A stretch of 64,000 nucleotides of DNA from Hyphochytrium catenoides (GCA_900088475.1 FLMG01000154.1:62001-126000); one strand, 5' to 3'. Counted from the stretch's first letter, positions 12,601 to 25,765 are shown. The notes: a model not told the origin generated them from the letters alone. Numbers and translations: made by a program.

Positions 12601-13164
12601 TGTTTTGTCTCTCTTCTCTCCCCTACCTTCTTCTTGCCTTTACTAATCTCTCTCTTTCTCCAGTTTGCTTTTAGCTTCTAACGGTCTTCATCTTCTCTTG
12701 GCTCTGATCATGTCTCTTCTGCCCTGTCTCCTCTCTCTTCCTACGCTCTCAATATGTACTTCCCAATCCTTTACAGCTTCTCTCGCCGTGTCATCTCCTT
12801 TTCTCTCTGTCTCTCGCCCATCATTGGCTTGTGGGGCCAGGATTCCATCTTCTCCTCATCCTTCCGGGCAACTTCTTATGAACGGGTTCGGGAACTGCTG
12901 TCAGCTTATGGCTGAGGAAAGCTCCACCTGGCCCTCGAGTGACCAAGAGACACGGTCGGGGAAGAGAGAAAGAGAGAATCCGAGCAGACGTACACTCAAA
13001 GAGAAGCTTATCAAGGAGACATCGTGAAAGAGAGTGAGAGAGAAAGAAGCAATACGAGCAGGAGGGAACGGGGAGAAAAAGATGGAAAGTCGTCGACGAC
13101 TAAACGCCTTCGCGGTTCAACTATCCGCTTGAGTGCACTTTCTCTTTCCTGTTGATTCCCCACG

Positions 13165-16100
13165 ATGGCATTAGACTCTGAAAAGACTGAAGAAGGAAGG
13201 GAAGGAGAGGCGGCGGATATAATGAAAACGGCCGTATCTACTTCCAAGACTGCTTCTCCCAGACAACCAGGGAAAGGGAAGACAGGGAGAACAGAGATGA
13301 ACTTCCTCTCTCCACGAACCTTCGATCTTCCAACGGAGAATAAGGAGAAGAAGAGCCGGAAGCTACGGCATCAGCTGATCCTGCAAGGTACCAGCATTCA
13401 TCGAACTCATAGGTCACCGCACCTCGCCGCCCTCTTCATGCCTTGGACCTCTCCCTCTTTCGCGACTTTCAAGAGCTCCTCCCTTTGCATCTTGGGCCTT
13501 GTCCTCCTGCCCTAGTCTCTCTCTATATCTTTCTTTCTCTCTCTCTCGTCGCGTTGCACCCTGCCAATCTACCTGTTTGATCCCAACATTACAGCCTCTC
13601 TGACTGACACGTTCATAGGCTTTGGGCTCTTCAGTCTGGTGGTCTGCTTTGTTCTGGAACTTTTCGTCTTTTCTTCTCTCTCGCTTCCTGGACTGGGCTC
13701 GGTCCTTCTATCCATCGTCTTCACTTTGTCCATCCTCCACGCGCATTGCGCCCTACAGCGCCCTGAGAAGAGCTCCAGCAGGCTCCTAGCTCTCCGAACG
13801 GTCTATGAAGCAGGTAGGGCTATGTCTAGACCGGAGAGGATAGCTATGAAGAACAGGGAAAAAGAGCGAATGATGGGATCAAGAGAGACAGTAGAGTGAC
13901 AGTGACAGAGGCAAACCAGCCGCACCGGGATCAATTGAAAAGCCTCTTTTTGAGAGAAGGAGAGGGAGCGAGGGACACTCACAGACAGACGGCAAAAGAC
14001 ACAGGAAAGAAAGAAAAAGAGAGACTAAAGACGATTTGCTTGTATATCTGTGCTAACACTTGCTCCTTTCTCTTTCCCTCTTTCCTTTCGTCTTCCTTAG
14101 TGTTCGCGCTCTCAGCCTTCCTTGGTGCTGTGCTAGGTGGACACGCCCCTTCTCCAACTCCCTCCTGCGTCTTTCTCTCTCTTCTCTCCTACTTTCTCTT
14201 GACCAGTGCCGAGACGGTCAGTCTCTTGCATGGCTATCGCTTTTTGGGGATTATCATCAATCCTTTCTCTCACACCTTCTTCGCCGGTGTGAAGTCGGTG
14301 GGCTTGCTTCTCTGTCTGCCTCTGGGCGCCACTTTTCTCAACGTTGTGATCATGGCAGCAACCCACGGTCTGTCGCCTCCTTCTTTGCTCTTTCTCACCT
14401 CGATCTCGCTCCCTGTCTCGCTTTCTCTCTCATCCTTCTTTTATCTCTCTCTCTCTCTCTCTCTTCTCTCTCATTCCTCTATGATGCTCTCCTTCTCGTG
14501 TCTTCTCCCTTTTCATGTCCTTCTCTTGCCCTAGCTAGCCAAGGCCCAATATGAGCAAATCCTGCAACCTGAGCACCCTGTTCCTGATAGACCTGATAAC
14601 CATCAAAGAGAGAGGAAGCTCTGGTGTCGCTCTTTTCTAACCTCCCTCTGTCCCCTTGGTCTACCGTCGTGCAGGGCAACAGATGACGGAACAGATGTGC
14701 CGCGTTATCTCTCGTAGCGCCACTGAGAGTGTAGACGCAGAGAGCTGGGAGTTGAAGATTATTCTTCTCTATTGGCTTCCCCTTCTACTGTTGATAGGCT
14801 GTGAGCTCGTTATACTGAGCGGCGTATGCTTTGTCTTCGTAGAGGAGAGAAAGAGTAGACTCCCCCGGACTTTTTCCCTGATCAGGCAACGATTGATAGA
14901 GAATCTTGTCATGACAGGCGCCAGTTGCTTTCTATGGCTTGGCATTATGGTCACAGCCACCGTTGATTTGTCACCAGTGGCGAAGGAGAAGGCGGTGGTG
15001 AGGAACGGAGAGAAAGAGAGACTCTTCTGGTTCCTCTTGACGAGTGGGAGGAGCTACGTAACGTTCTTTAGTTTTTTCTTAGCGAATGGGAGTCCAGACT
15101 TTAGACTGAAGGGGAAACCACGGCCAGAGAACGTGGAAGAGCCTGAGCAGGAAGATCAACCAGAGGTGCGCCGCAAGACTGTCTTTCCACCTCTCTATCT
15201 TATCTATGTGTACACTGTCTCGATTTCTACCCCCTGCTGTGCCCCTAAAGACCTTTTACCTCCATCATTTTGGGCCCTGCGCCAGAGTCAAGACACGTAC
15301 TGTTCAGAGCGAGTGCGCTTGGCGCGAACTCTCTCCCTGTCCCTCCTCTTCCACCCATTTCCCCCATCTCCTTCCTTCTGCGTCTCTCTCTCTCTCCCTC
15401 TCTCTCTCTCGCGGTCTCTCTCTCTCTCTCTCTCNNNNNNNNNNNNNNNNNNNNNNNNNNNNNNNGTCTCTCTCTCTCTCTCTCTCTCTCTCTCCCACCC
15501 ACACAAATACAAGCCTTCTTCCTTCACTTTGTCAATCTATATCTTTTTCGTTTTCCGCTCCATGCTTCAATAATCTTCTTCTGATTTCCTTCGTCTTGTG
15601 TGCCTTGCCTTCTAAACAGACCAAGAAGCTCCTGCGTTACGAGATTCTGTTCTACACCCTCCAAGGAGTGAGAAAGTCTGTTAGGGAGTCAGCCAAGTTA
15701 GACTCTTCCGTACGAGTCCACAGGTTCTCTCTCCATCCACCTTCTCTCTCAGAGAGAGAAGAGGAACTTACACCTCCTGCCAAACGAACGGACGGAAGAG
15801 GGAGGAAGAGCGCTGAGGGTCTACCAAAAACTTCCCATCTACATTCCTCCGAATGGGAAGAGAGGCGGGCGAGCTCAATTAAGAGCTTCGCAGAGATCTC
15901 TGGGAATGTCATCCTGTCCAGGTCACAACTGGAAAAGCCTTCTCGAACCTCCAAACACGCCAGAGGGACCAAGGAAGGCGGTGCGGAGGGAGAGGAGACA
16001 AGCGAGGAATACGACCATTCCTTCCATACCTTTCTTGACTTCTCTCCTTACTATTTTCGCCAAATCCGTCTCTCCTCTTTGCTATCGGACGAAGATTACT

Positions 16101-17882
16101 TAACATCACTTTCTTGGATAGGGAGAGATAGCACCAGCGAGGGAGGAAGCGGTGCTTTCCTCTTCTACACCGCGGATGGCCGGTACATTGTAAAGAGCTG
16201 TCGATGGGAGGAATGCCGCCGTCTTCTCTCTATGATATCAAGCTATGTAGAGTACATACAGTACCATCCTCGGTCCTTTATTAGTCGATTTCTAGGCTGT
16301 CATGCCCTGAAAACGGCGACTGAGAAGTTTAGTTTCTTTGTGATGCAAAATATCTTTGACGTGCCGAAGGTAAGGCGTTGGGGCAGGTTTTGAGCTCTGT
16401 GACTCTCGGCTGGCGCTGGTCCTGGTTCTGCTGATGTTTGTCTAGTTTCTTCCTCTTCCTTGCTTATACTTCTCTCAGACCATCTCCCATTTCTTCCTTA
16501 TACGGTCCTTTTCTTGTCCCTTTCTCCCTAGTCATTATGTCTTCCATCCTCTTCTCATCCCGTTTATCCCTTCTTCTCTGTTTATTTTCCTTATTTCTGA
16601 CTCTATGTCACCCTGCTGCTCGCATTCCTCTCACTCTATTAATCTCGTGATTTAACATATTCCATCGCTCCACTTGCCTCCCTCTTCCTCACTTTCGTTG
16701 CTCACTACTCTGTAGCCAGTACACTACCGCTATGACCTGAAGGGTTCCTGGATCAGCCGAAAGTCCAAACCTCCGCCAAGGGGCGCTGTCGTCACATGCA
16801 GGTTCTGTGCAGCCCGGTACCGCGTGACAAGGAGTTCTCGTCAACCCCATCCTGAAGAGAAGAGACGAGGACAGGGAGAGAAAGCAGTCTTTGGGCTAGG
16901 AAAGCACTCCTCCTGGCTCCTTCGAGGCGGAGGAGGAGGGAGAACGGAGTCAGGTCAACAAGATCACAGTGATGACTCACTGGTGTCCACCCCTTGCTGT
17001 CAGTCGGAGGGCCATGAGGCTGATATTGTGCTGAAAGACTCAGATTTTTTAGCGAGGGAGGAGCCTCTGAAGATTGCAGAAGAGGAGAAAGTCAATATTC
17101 TCACTCGCCTCTGCAAAGATGCGGATTTCCTCTGCAGTCAAGGGCTGATGGACTACTCTCTCCTTTTAGGAATACACGACCAGCGAGTTCGGAGTTTATC
17201 ATCTCCTTCTCTCTGCCCTTCCCCATCCTCCTCCCTTTCTCCAAGAAAGAAGACGAATACGCAAGACGACGAAGAAGAAGGAGGGATGAGCGCTCACATG
17301 GCAGGACATGGTGGAGAAGCAGGAGAAAGGAGCTCCGGCATAGAGAAGTATTCCTCTCTGTATGGAGAAGGTCCTGAGCTGTACTGCTTTGGGCTGATAG
17401 ATGTTCTTCAGGCCTGGACAATAAGGAAGAGGATGGAGCGGTTCTCTAAGGTTTATCTCACGATGCAGGATGGCGAAGGACTTTCTGCCATAGAACCTCA
17501 GAAGTATTGCGAGAGGTTCAAGCTGGCACTTGCCAAGATAATTGGTCTTCCTCCTTCTCTCTCTTCATCGTCATCTTTTCGTCACTCTTACTCTTCGTCG
17601 GTGACCATTCATGCACGCCCCTCACCCCGCTCCAGTTTGACGGCAACTCCACCTGGGAGCAGGGAGTCACGGTGTCGAAAAGACACAATGAAGAGTACCG
17701 ATTCAGGAGATGATAGAGAGGGAGAGCCTGTAGAGGAAATGGAAGCGAGTACAGCTGCTTGGACTGAGATGGAGACCGAAGACCGAGAGAGAGTCCAAGA
17801 AGAAGAAGCTGCTTCCCCTTCGCTACCGTCCGGTTCCCTCTCTCCACTAACTAGTGGACAGCTATCTGACGATCCTACCTAA
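13165..17882 (+). CDS. GPCR-PIP kinase (7TM receptor fused to phosphatidylinositol-phosphate kinase)
   Basis: An N-terminal multi-pass membrane region is joined to a lipid kinase that phosphorylates phosphatidylinositol phosphates, an architecture known from oomycetes and Dictyostelium RpkA. First coding ATG is at 13165. Membrane exons include one around 13580-13810 (FGLFSLVVCFVLELFVF, then a second helix) and 14675-15165 (LLYWLPLLLLIG, then LVMTGASCFLWLGIMV). The exons between 13390 and 14675 are not resolved. The kinase lies in 15620-16369 and 16716-17882, joined in phase: SPYYFRQIR, then TADGRYIVK with the ATP-binding Lys, YDLKGSWISR in place of the usual DLKGSTVGR, the catalytic segment LMDYSLLLGIHD, and FGLIDVLQAW with the metal-binding Asp before a basic activation loop. 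Low-complexity inserts separate kinase motifs, and an acidic Ser-rich tail ends at TAA 17880. Confidence 0.85.
15378..15494 (+). repeat. CT microsatellite with assembly gap
   Basis: CT repeats flank 31 N residues (15435-15465) inside the intron 15166-15619 of the GPCR-PIP kinase gene. The gap probably marks a repeat whose length could not be assembled. No coding sequence should be lost, because the exons on either side join in frame. Confidence 0.9.
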
Positions 17883-20315
17883 GCTCACTCACGCGTCTCG
17901 GAAAAAAGGAGGAAGAGAAGAGCTGTGACTGAACAAGGATTTTACTCGTAGGAGATCAGAGAGATATTGCACGGCGAAGACACAGATTGTAGCTTCAGGC
18001 TTGACAGCCAGCATGCTGAAAAGTGAGCACAGCAGGAGCACCAAAGGGAGAAAGACAAGGTGTGAGGATAAGGGGGAATTGATACCCAGACCCTATTTAT
18101 TAGCTACAGGCCAAGCTACTCATCGGCCACAACCCAACCATGACTATGTAGTCGTATTGTTATTCTTGACCGAGTTAGCACTCCACCATAGATGCCCTTA
18201 TATAGGCTTCTCCTGGGATATCTGATGTGAGTGGTCGACTGTTGAAGGCAAGGAGAGCTAACTATTTGTCTTCTGATGGCCAGAGTCCGGGACATAGATC
18301 GACCCCAGTGTTGTGCTGAGGAGAAACTCCTCTTCGGGAACTAAGAACAGTCAGACTACTATCCGCTTATGTCACGAACTGACATATTGACCTTAAGCGA
18401 CAGATATTACTATACTTCCCTTTATAACGAGGTCCCATCTCAAACGTTGAGGTAAGGCGTCCAAAGCCCTGTCAGGCGACGAGTTTCCCCTCCATCAACT
18501 GAACATGACTATGACTGTATTGATAGTAGAATCCATGGCTAAGCCACGCTTCTGGTGCCGTGATGAAGCATTGGAGCCACCCTGAGGATGCGCTTACTTC
18601 ATTTGATAGGATAAACGGTTTCGCCTGGTGATCTCTTCGACAGCTGAGCGTGACGCTTTCTTTTTCTCAGTGCGAGCCATTTCTGCTTTGTCTGGGCTGT
18701 TACGAAGAGAGAAACAGTTTCAATGCCGGCGCTGCTTCCACTCCTGTCCTTCGGGTCGATAGCCACGATGGATGTTATTGATGATCCCGGGCGCACAGCA
18801 GGGATATTGTGAGGACGGACTGTCACCTTCCAGTTCCACCTATCTATCCCGCCTTCATCCGCAGCGTCGTCTATTGCCGCTGTCGACCACGAGTTACCAG
18901 CTCGTTATCCTCTATGGCGTGCTTGTGAAGAGCGGCAAGGACACATTTCACCTTCACATTACGGACCGCGACCTCTCGCGCCTGTTCTCCTGTCCGCCGA
19001 GGCTGGTGCCCCGATCCTTGGCCAACAACCTTTAGAAAAGCAGGCAGAAGGCAGTCAGTTTAGGGCCAAGTAGTACAGTCATTATGTATTGGACAGATAA
19101 TAAGATGGCAACGCGGCTGAGGTTATTAGGATGGCAGTAGGACTATATAGTATAGGCTACTGATGTTATTTGTTATTCTGGGGAGAGGACGGTATTCTAA
19201 GGTAAAACAGTACTGGAGTAGCAAGAACTACCGCCATAGACGAATATATACTAGAGGGGGACCTGAAAATAGCGGCCGTAGGCTTTTTTTCGGCGTTCTG
19301 TAAAAGGGTAGTTGCCCACTTCTCACGGGTGCCCGATATTTGCTGCTTATCTGCGAAAAGTAGAGGAGAGCATCTGATCTAAGAAGGGAAACCCTGAGCA
19401 CCTCGTCGCCTCGCTTTCTTAGTCACTCTCCTCTTGGTTCTGATCGCCGTGTATCCAGTCATTTATTACTGTCCTCTCTTCGACGTCCACCTCGCCTTGC
19501 CTCGCCCTGTGGGAGCGCCAGAGCCCTGGCTCTCGTTTGCAAGGATGAATAAGGCTTAGAGGCGTGTCCAGAGAGACGAAGGATGAGGGATGGCTTCGTA
19601 GGAGGTTTATTCCTCTTCTTTGACACGCGGTTGAGAGTAATAAGAGTAGAACTAGATTGACAGCAATGCCCGCATGGCCGTCGGTCATCATCATTATCAT
19701 AGTCGTTCTCTCGCCGCTTCATGTCCCTCTCTTCGTCCTATATATGGGCGGATGATGCTCCTGTTGTCATGGGCGAGCTATCGGAGTAACTGCCACTAGT
19801 GCCACGGTCTATTGAATAACGATGGGGAGGCAAGAGACGCTGTTGGAGAAGAAGTAGACCTAAGATAAAGAGAGTTTCTCTTCGATTTTAGCAGGCAAGC
19901 AAGGAAGAGCCATTGGAGAGGGAGCTGAGGAAGTGAACTCTTTCCCGTACCCAGAGCGATGCTATCGCCCTATTCTCTGCTTCTGTCTCACGATCGATTA
20001 CATCGTTCCTCTATCTTTTCGCTAAAGTGTTCGTCTGCCGTCGATCTCTGTTGATTGTCTTCTTTTCTCTCTATGACGAAGGGCTCTGCCATATCTGACA
20101 ACCAGTGACAACGTCACAGCTGCAGCTCACCGCCTTTGACGAAGGTGAGGGTGAATGACAACCCTCCTCAAAGGAGGCTAGTTCTCTTATATCTGTCACC
20201 AGGAAAGTTCCGTCACAAGTAGAGGTTACCTCACTCCCCAATCGCAGAGCCCGAGCCACTATCTTCTAAAACGCTAGGACTGCAACCCTTGGCTCGGGCC
20301 CTTTCTCAGGTCAAT
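17883..20315. other. Intergenic region, mostly featureless
   Basis: Apart from the tentative minus-strand exons at 18599-19029 nothing is recognisable. A minus-strand frame at 19459-19722 encodes a basic peptide beginning MKRRENDYDNDDD with a CGHCC motif, but no family or splice support was found. Confidence 0.35.
18599..19029 (-). CDS. Possible two-exon fragment of an unrecognised gene
   Basis: Exon 19029-18898 follows a strong acceptor (cctgcttttctaaag) and ends at a gtaact donor. A 71-nt intron leads to exon 18826-18599, which ends in TGA. Both junctions are in phase 0 and both exons are multiples of three, which argues mildly for a real gene. The first exon reads ...EVAVRNVKVKCVLAAL; the second contains IVAIDPKDRSG and a basic stretch ALRKRKRHAQ. 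No family is recognised and no start codon or upstream exon was identified, so this may be the 3' part of a longer gene or spurious. Confidence 0.3.
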
Positions 20316-22828
20316 ATGGACCTACATCTGACCGCGCTCTTCCCTTCGGTGAAGCACGTGGCTCTTTCTATTCTTCTATCAACTGTCTTTGCTAGCTCAG
20401 GTCTTGCCACTGTGATTGATGAGAACACGGAGATCGTCGCGTTCTCTGCCCCTTCCTACTGGCAGCCACCAGCACAATTCTGGACAAATATTGGAAAAGT
20501 TGGAAATGGCAGCACACAGGCAGAGTGTGCCATGAAATATGCAGAGCAGAGGCTGCAAGAAGAGGCACACCGGCATCATAATAGCACCATCTCTTCTACT
20601 CCTTTATCTCCTTCACGAGTTACTCTCCTCCCTCCACTTCAGGCCGTCAGGAGCTTCCGGGACGAACATAATGGGCTTTACCATCAACACCTTGTACAGA
20701 CATTCAATGGCGTGCCTCTAGAGAATGGTCTGATTAAGGTCTCAATAGACTCAGGCAACAAAATCATCGCTTACGCTAGCACTCTGGCGCCAGAAACTCT
20801 CTCAGCTATGCTGTCTGTCTCTTCGTCTAGGACACCCCGATTCCGCAACGCCTGGCGTCCAGAGCTCTCAGCATCAGAAGCTGTCTCGCAATTTGCCGAA
20901 ATGGTTGGCCTCCCCAGTGTTGATCTCAACCTCTTAGAAGAGGAGTCAGAACCGACCGACAAGAGGACCGACCGAGCCTTGAAGGTGAGAGTGAAGCATG
21001 TTCCTTTCAGTCTTGGCGGAGAGGTATGTGCGGGCTTGAAGTTCTTCCAAACGCCAGAAGGGGGTCTGGAGCTGGTGTGGAGCCTACAGATTGAGACCGT
21101 AGATCGATGGTAAGACCATCCCCTTGGAACTAGGCTGTCTCTGAAGCATTGTCGCTTGCCCTTGGCCGCATACGTTATCAGCACCTTGTCAGCTCCTCCG
21201 CCAGAGATATTAAGCCAGCCGTAGAACCCCTTCCCTCGCCCTTGCGACCTCCTCTTTGCTACCCAGCTTGCTGCAAACTCCTTTCCCGCTGTCGTTGCCA
21301 TCTTACCACCTTTGCTTGACGCACGGTAACGCTTACACTTACAGAGAATATATCTGCCGCTTTCCCTACCAACTCTTACAGGCTAAACGCTTTCGTCAGT
21401 GCTACTGACGGCCACATGGTGGCTGTCTCAGACTGGGGCGCTGACGCTAACCCTTCCGCCACCTTTCGTCGAGATGGAGCCGTAGGAAGGCGGTTTTCTT
21501 CTTTCAGTATAGAGGTTCCGAAGGCGAAAACGGCACATCTCTATCCTTCATCGATGCAGCTTATGCAGGCCATGCTCTCACAGGGGGAAGAAGCTTCGAC
21601 ATCTCGTCAGGAGGGACTTCGCACAGCTCCAGAGACAGGAATATCTGGTGTTACCTACCGGGTCTTCCCCTTGTGGCAGAATAATCCCCTGGAAGGAGAT
21701 CCGGTGACCCTCACTGACCCTCAGGACCTTCGCTACTCAAAACTGGGATGGCACGACGCCGGGAATGGCTCTACACCTTATACCAAAGGGAACAACGTCT
21801 TCGCCTTCACTGATCCCTATCAAAATGCTAGCCTTGAAGGTAGTGACGGCTTTGCCTTTGCTCCTGAGTATCTATTTGAATTTTCCTATGGAGGCCTCGG
21901 CGCGGAGCCTTCTGAGTATAGAGACTTCTCCATAACGAACGCTTTCTATGTGATCAACGCCTACCATGACTTGCTCTATGCGTACGGCTTCACTCCCGCC
22001 GCCGGAAACTTCCAGTTTGTCGTGGACGAAGCTGAGGGTGGTGGGATAGGACAGGATCCCGTGCTAGTTCGCTGCAGGGATCCAGTAAAAAAGAACAACG
22101 CAAACTTTTATACTCTCCCTGACGGCATTCCTGGACGTATGAACCTCCTCCTGTGGGATGCCTCCACACCTGAGCGAGACACAGCGCTAGACAACGGAGT
22201 CATCATTCACGAGCTTACCCACGGCCTGAGTGGGCGGCTGGTAGGTGGCGCAGATAACCCTAACTGCGTCAGGGGAGATGTGCAATCACGCGGTTTAAAT
22301 GAAGGTTGGGCAGATGCTGTCTCAGCCTTTCTGCGTACAAAGGAGACAGACACGAGAGAGACAGACTTCGTCGTTGCTGCTTACCTAAGAAACATTAGCA
22401 GCTTTGGAGGGCTTCGTATCTACCCCGTGTCCACCGATTTATCGCTGAATAGCCATACGTATAGCGACATGCCGAGCTTCATTGAGGGTGGGCAGTACTA
22501 CCCCATCGGTGAATTATGGACAGCAGCTTTGTATGAAGTCTTCTGGAACCTGATTGAGAAGCTGGGCTTCACAGTGAACTATAAGGACGATGCTAGGAGT
22601 GGCAAGGGCAACACTGTGATGCTGCAGCTGCTGGTAGATGGAATGAAGCTCGTGCCGTGCAACCCCACGATGCTACAAGCCAGAGATGCCCTGCTGCTGG
22701 CTGACAACGTGAATAATGGTGGCGCAAATCATTGTGAGATATGGCGGGGCTTTGCCAAGCGAGGAATAGGCTTCTTGGCAACGGACAAGTTTGAACAGTC
22801 CTTTGATCTACCTGATAATTGCCCATAG
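20316..22828 (+). CDS. Secreted fungalysin-type metalloprotease (peptidase family M36)
   Basis: A zinc endopeptidase made as a secreted proenzyme. Two exons, 20316-21109 and 21382-22828, join in phase (W at the junction) to give 746 aa, a normal length for M36. ATG at 20316 starts a signal peptide with hydrophobic core ALSILLSTVFASSGLA. The first exon is the propeptide, with FTP-like features (LYHQHLVQTFNGVPLENG). The catalytic domain has HELTHGLSG (zinc His residues and the general-base Glu) and, about 50 residues later, GLNEGWAD with the third zinc ligand Glu. The C-terminal part keeps the family's ARDALLLAD segment. Such enzymes are typical of fungi and other osmotrophs that digest protein outside the cell. 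Confidence 0.95.
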
Positions 22829-24425
22829 AGGACAGGTGAAACGATAAAAGGATGATTCAGCGAGAAGGAAGAAGGGTAATCGTATCGGAACGCCCCTACT
22901 GGCTGGTCTAAAGGCAGGTGACTAAGCGACAAGGAGACAAAAGCCATGATAGTCCAGCGTACGCTAGAGGCTCCCGAAGAAGGCGCACTGGCTGTTCTTA
23001 GAAAACAGAATCGCATAGGAGCACCCTTTTCAAGACTTAGTTCCTGGCTCTGCCTGCTGAATTTGCCCACTTGCAGTGAGTGAAGAGAGCGAACCGATAG
23101 TAAAGAGCGAGAGGAGTGACACTGGGACGAACGTAATAGCATCTTCACAGCAGAAGCAACTCCTGATGAGCTTGCAGAAAGAAGATTGTTCACAGGACTA
23201 AAAAGTTACAAGGATGTCGTGTGTCAACTTTAGATAGGCCGCTTGGTGACGGTCTGGCTAAGCTAAATGTAAGTCTCCGCGTGCCGTTGCTGGGCAGCAT
23301 GTCCTGGGCACTGCGGCCCTTCATCCTGGTTCCTGCATCCACTGCTTGTCCTCTCTCACAGATCCCAAGAATAGAGAAGCTCGACAACTTCATCGTTTCC
23401 TAGCCCATCAACAGACATTCTCCTCACATTCTGATGGTTGGGAACGCCTCTTTGGGGAAAGATTATGATGGCGCTATGTTAGCGTTAAAACCTGCTGCCT
23501 AGACTTAGTTCCGAAGCGACTTCTTCCTGCCGGATCACATCTATAAAAAAGCTTCAGTGTGGTCGTCGTGCCGCTCTTGAGGCTTCCCGTCCTCTTGGTC
23601 ATTGGTCTCGGTTGGCAATGGCTCTGCTGACTCTCCATACCAGAACCTCCTTCGCCATTCATGAAGAGAAGGCGCAATAGATTCTAAAGCTGTACTCCTG
23701 TTCAGCAGTTGGACGCCGCTCTAGCTTGCATGATGGAGCGCGATGACGATGATGGTCTCGGCGCCACGGCCCCTTTCTGCTTCTCCTCCTCCGTCTCCTA
23801 TCATTATTGCTGAAGAGCTCCACCTATCACTCTTCTTGGAGGAGCGCTAAGTCCTCCTCCTCCTCCTCCTCCTTGTTGTGCACTAAATTCTGAGTTCCTA
23901 GTCATAAAGTAGTAGTCGTAAAGCCTTAGCTAAAGACCGAAAACAAGTGGTACTCCTATACCCCAGGCAGACGGACATCCCCAATGCCTTTCGGATTCTG
24001 GACATTTATATTCGTTTTTTGCCGCTTGTTTACGATATTCTCCGGCGCACAAAAGTAGATCTATGTATTTCGAGCTGGATGACGAGCTTCTAAAGGATCT
24101 GAAGAAGAGATCATCGGATGAGTAAAGATCCAGAGAACGTTGTCAGAGGTCGGTCCTGGGGCATGCAGAGCCACGGTCTTTTGATGCAGCACTGGAGTCT
24201 GAGGAGATAGCTCAAGGAGTAGTATAGATACTAGTGCAGATTGTATGGGAAGGACATTCTCTCCGTACTTCAACGTCATCGTTTCCTGATCCAGTGTCAT
24301 GGGCGCGGCGCCAGTGAAGAAGATCGCCTGATCTCTACGACCCGGAGGTCACGGTTCCGATGACCTCCTCCATGATCGTCAGCTGCGCGAGAGTTCGTCA
24401 ATAAAACGAGTGATAACATAGAAGA
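22829..24425. other. Intergenic region without supported genes
   Basis: Several 60-150 codon frames exist on the minus strand (for example 22729-23193 and 24061-24300) but none resembles a known family, and the first overlaps the end of the fungalysin gene. A short GAG/CTC-type triplet run (tcctcctcctcctcc) lies near 23855. Confidence 0.35.
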
Positions 24426-25765
24426 ATGGAGCAGGCTTTACTGTCAGGCAATCTTCAGCCCTTGCTTGAGCTGGTGGCGAAACGTGAAGAAGAAGGGGAG
24501 CGAGACGTAGTAAATGAGCAAGTGAACCGACAGGACAGAACAGGAAGAACTCCTCTGCATCTAGCGGCTCTCCAGGGTTCATCAGAAGCGGTAGGTACCA
24601 TCGCTTATTTTACTCTTCGTCGTTCAGTCTCCCCGTGCCCCTAGCAGTCTTCATGCCGTCGTCATTTTCTTGTTGTTGCTCTCAGCTAATCTGCAGGCTG
24701 TGCACTGCACTTCAGATTGAACTCCTTGCTCAGGCCGGGGCTTTGCCAAACGTCCAGGTAGGCCACTGGCGGAATGCGCCTTCGCGTCATATTGATTTAT
24801 ACGCAAGCTTGTCGCCTTAGCTATCATCTGCCTCAAGTCCCATACCGTCGTACGCTCTTCTCCGTGGCTTGAGCAGCCGCAGTGTATTCTCGTCACAGCT
24901 ATCTCTTTGCTGCTGGCCCTCCCTTGGCGGTTGGGATACACTGAGCGTGTCAGGATGACAAAGGAATGGCTTCCTCTCCTACTCATATTCCCGTTTCGTT
25001 TATGCGGCTCTTTTGATGTCTCTCCTCTTTCCCTTGGCGGCTAATCTAACAAAAGCGTCCGTCGACCATAAGGACGCCCACTCGCAAACGCCTTTGATCT
25101 TAGCAGCAGAGAAAGGCCATGCAAGTGCCGTGTGCGCACTATGTAAAGTATATAAAGGTGACATCCAGCCGAACATTAAGGTGGGTCTATGCACTCTCCA
25201 TCCTCTACTAGCCGCACAGAGTCTCTTCGTTGTCAGCATATTCGTTTTCCTCATTCCTCCTCATCCCGGGCTAGCTTTACAGAGCCCTATCAGTTCCTCA
25301 TTGAACTTAAAGGCGTAATCTCCTTCATTTCTTCTTCTTCTTCAGGACTCTTTTGGCCGTACTCCGCTGCATTGGGCAGCCCAAGTACAAAGCAAGGACA
25401 TGATTGAAGCACTCCTTGGCCTACCTTCACTGAACATCAATGCTGCGACTACCGGCGGAGAAACCCCTCTTCATTGGTTCGCCTCCCTGGAGGCCCCTGA
25501 CACCTCTATTCTCTCTCTTCTTCTCTCAGCAGGGGCTGACCCAACGCTAAGAAATGCTGGGGATAAAAGGCCACTAGAAGTAGCTAAAGATGACAAAGTA
25601 AGGTCCCTTCTCCTGTCTAGAGAGCAAGAGAAAGAGCGAGAGGAAGAAAGAAAGAGGAAGGAGGCTGTTGCAGCTTCAGCCGTAGCTGTTGAGAGCAGGC
25701 CTGTGCACCTAGGTCCAGGCCCTCAAAAGAAGAAGAAGCTCACCATCACGTTGAAGAAGAAATAA
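24426..25765 (+). CDS. Ankyrin-repeat protein with Lys-rich C-terminus
   Basis: Four exons, 24426-24590, 24716-24757, 25073-25180 and 25346-25765, all join in phase 0 and give 244 aa. Repeats read GRTPLHLAALQGSSEAIELL, then HSQTPLILAAEKGHASAV, GRTPLHWAAQVQSKDMIEAL, GETPLHWFAS and a last repeat ending GADPTLRN with RPLEVAKDD, so about five ankyrin repeats. The tail is a charged coil (EKEREEERKRKEAV) followed by a Lys-rich end (KKKKLTITLKKK). Ankyrin repeats are protein-interaction modules. Size and layout recall small ankyrin chaperone-type proteins such as PSMD10, but the tail differs and the partner is unknown. The acceptor of exon 3 (ccataag) is chosen because it restores the frame. Confidence 0.85.

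Larger units (their letters stand above)
10095..13164. other. Gene-poor region with GA and CT repeats
   Basis: No recognisable protein. It holds a GA-rich purine tract (11041-11172), an uninterrupted CT microsatellite (12502-12600) and unstructured sequence. A 63-codon frame at 11272 begins with a hydrophobic, signal-like stretch but has no other support. The end nearest 13165 may include the promoter and 5' UTR of the GPCR-PIP kinase gene. Confidence 0.4.

Noticed and set aside
15435..15465. Possible biological feature at the N run
   Set aside because: It is an assembly gap inside a CT repeat within an intron.
8100..15494. Ser/Leu-rich or Arg/Glu-rich open frames across CT/GA tracts
   Set aside because: They are translations of dinucleotide repeats on both strands and have no independent support.
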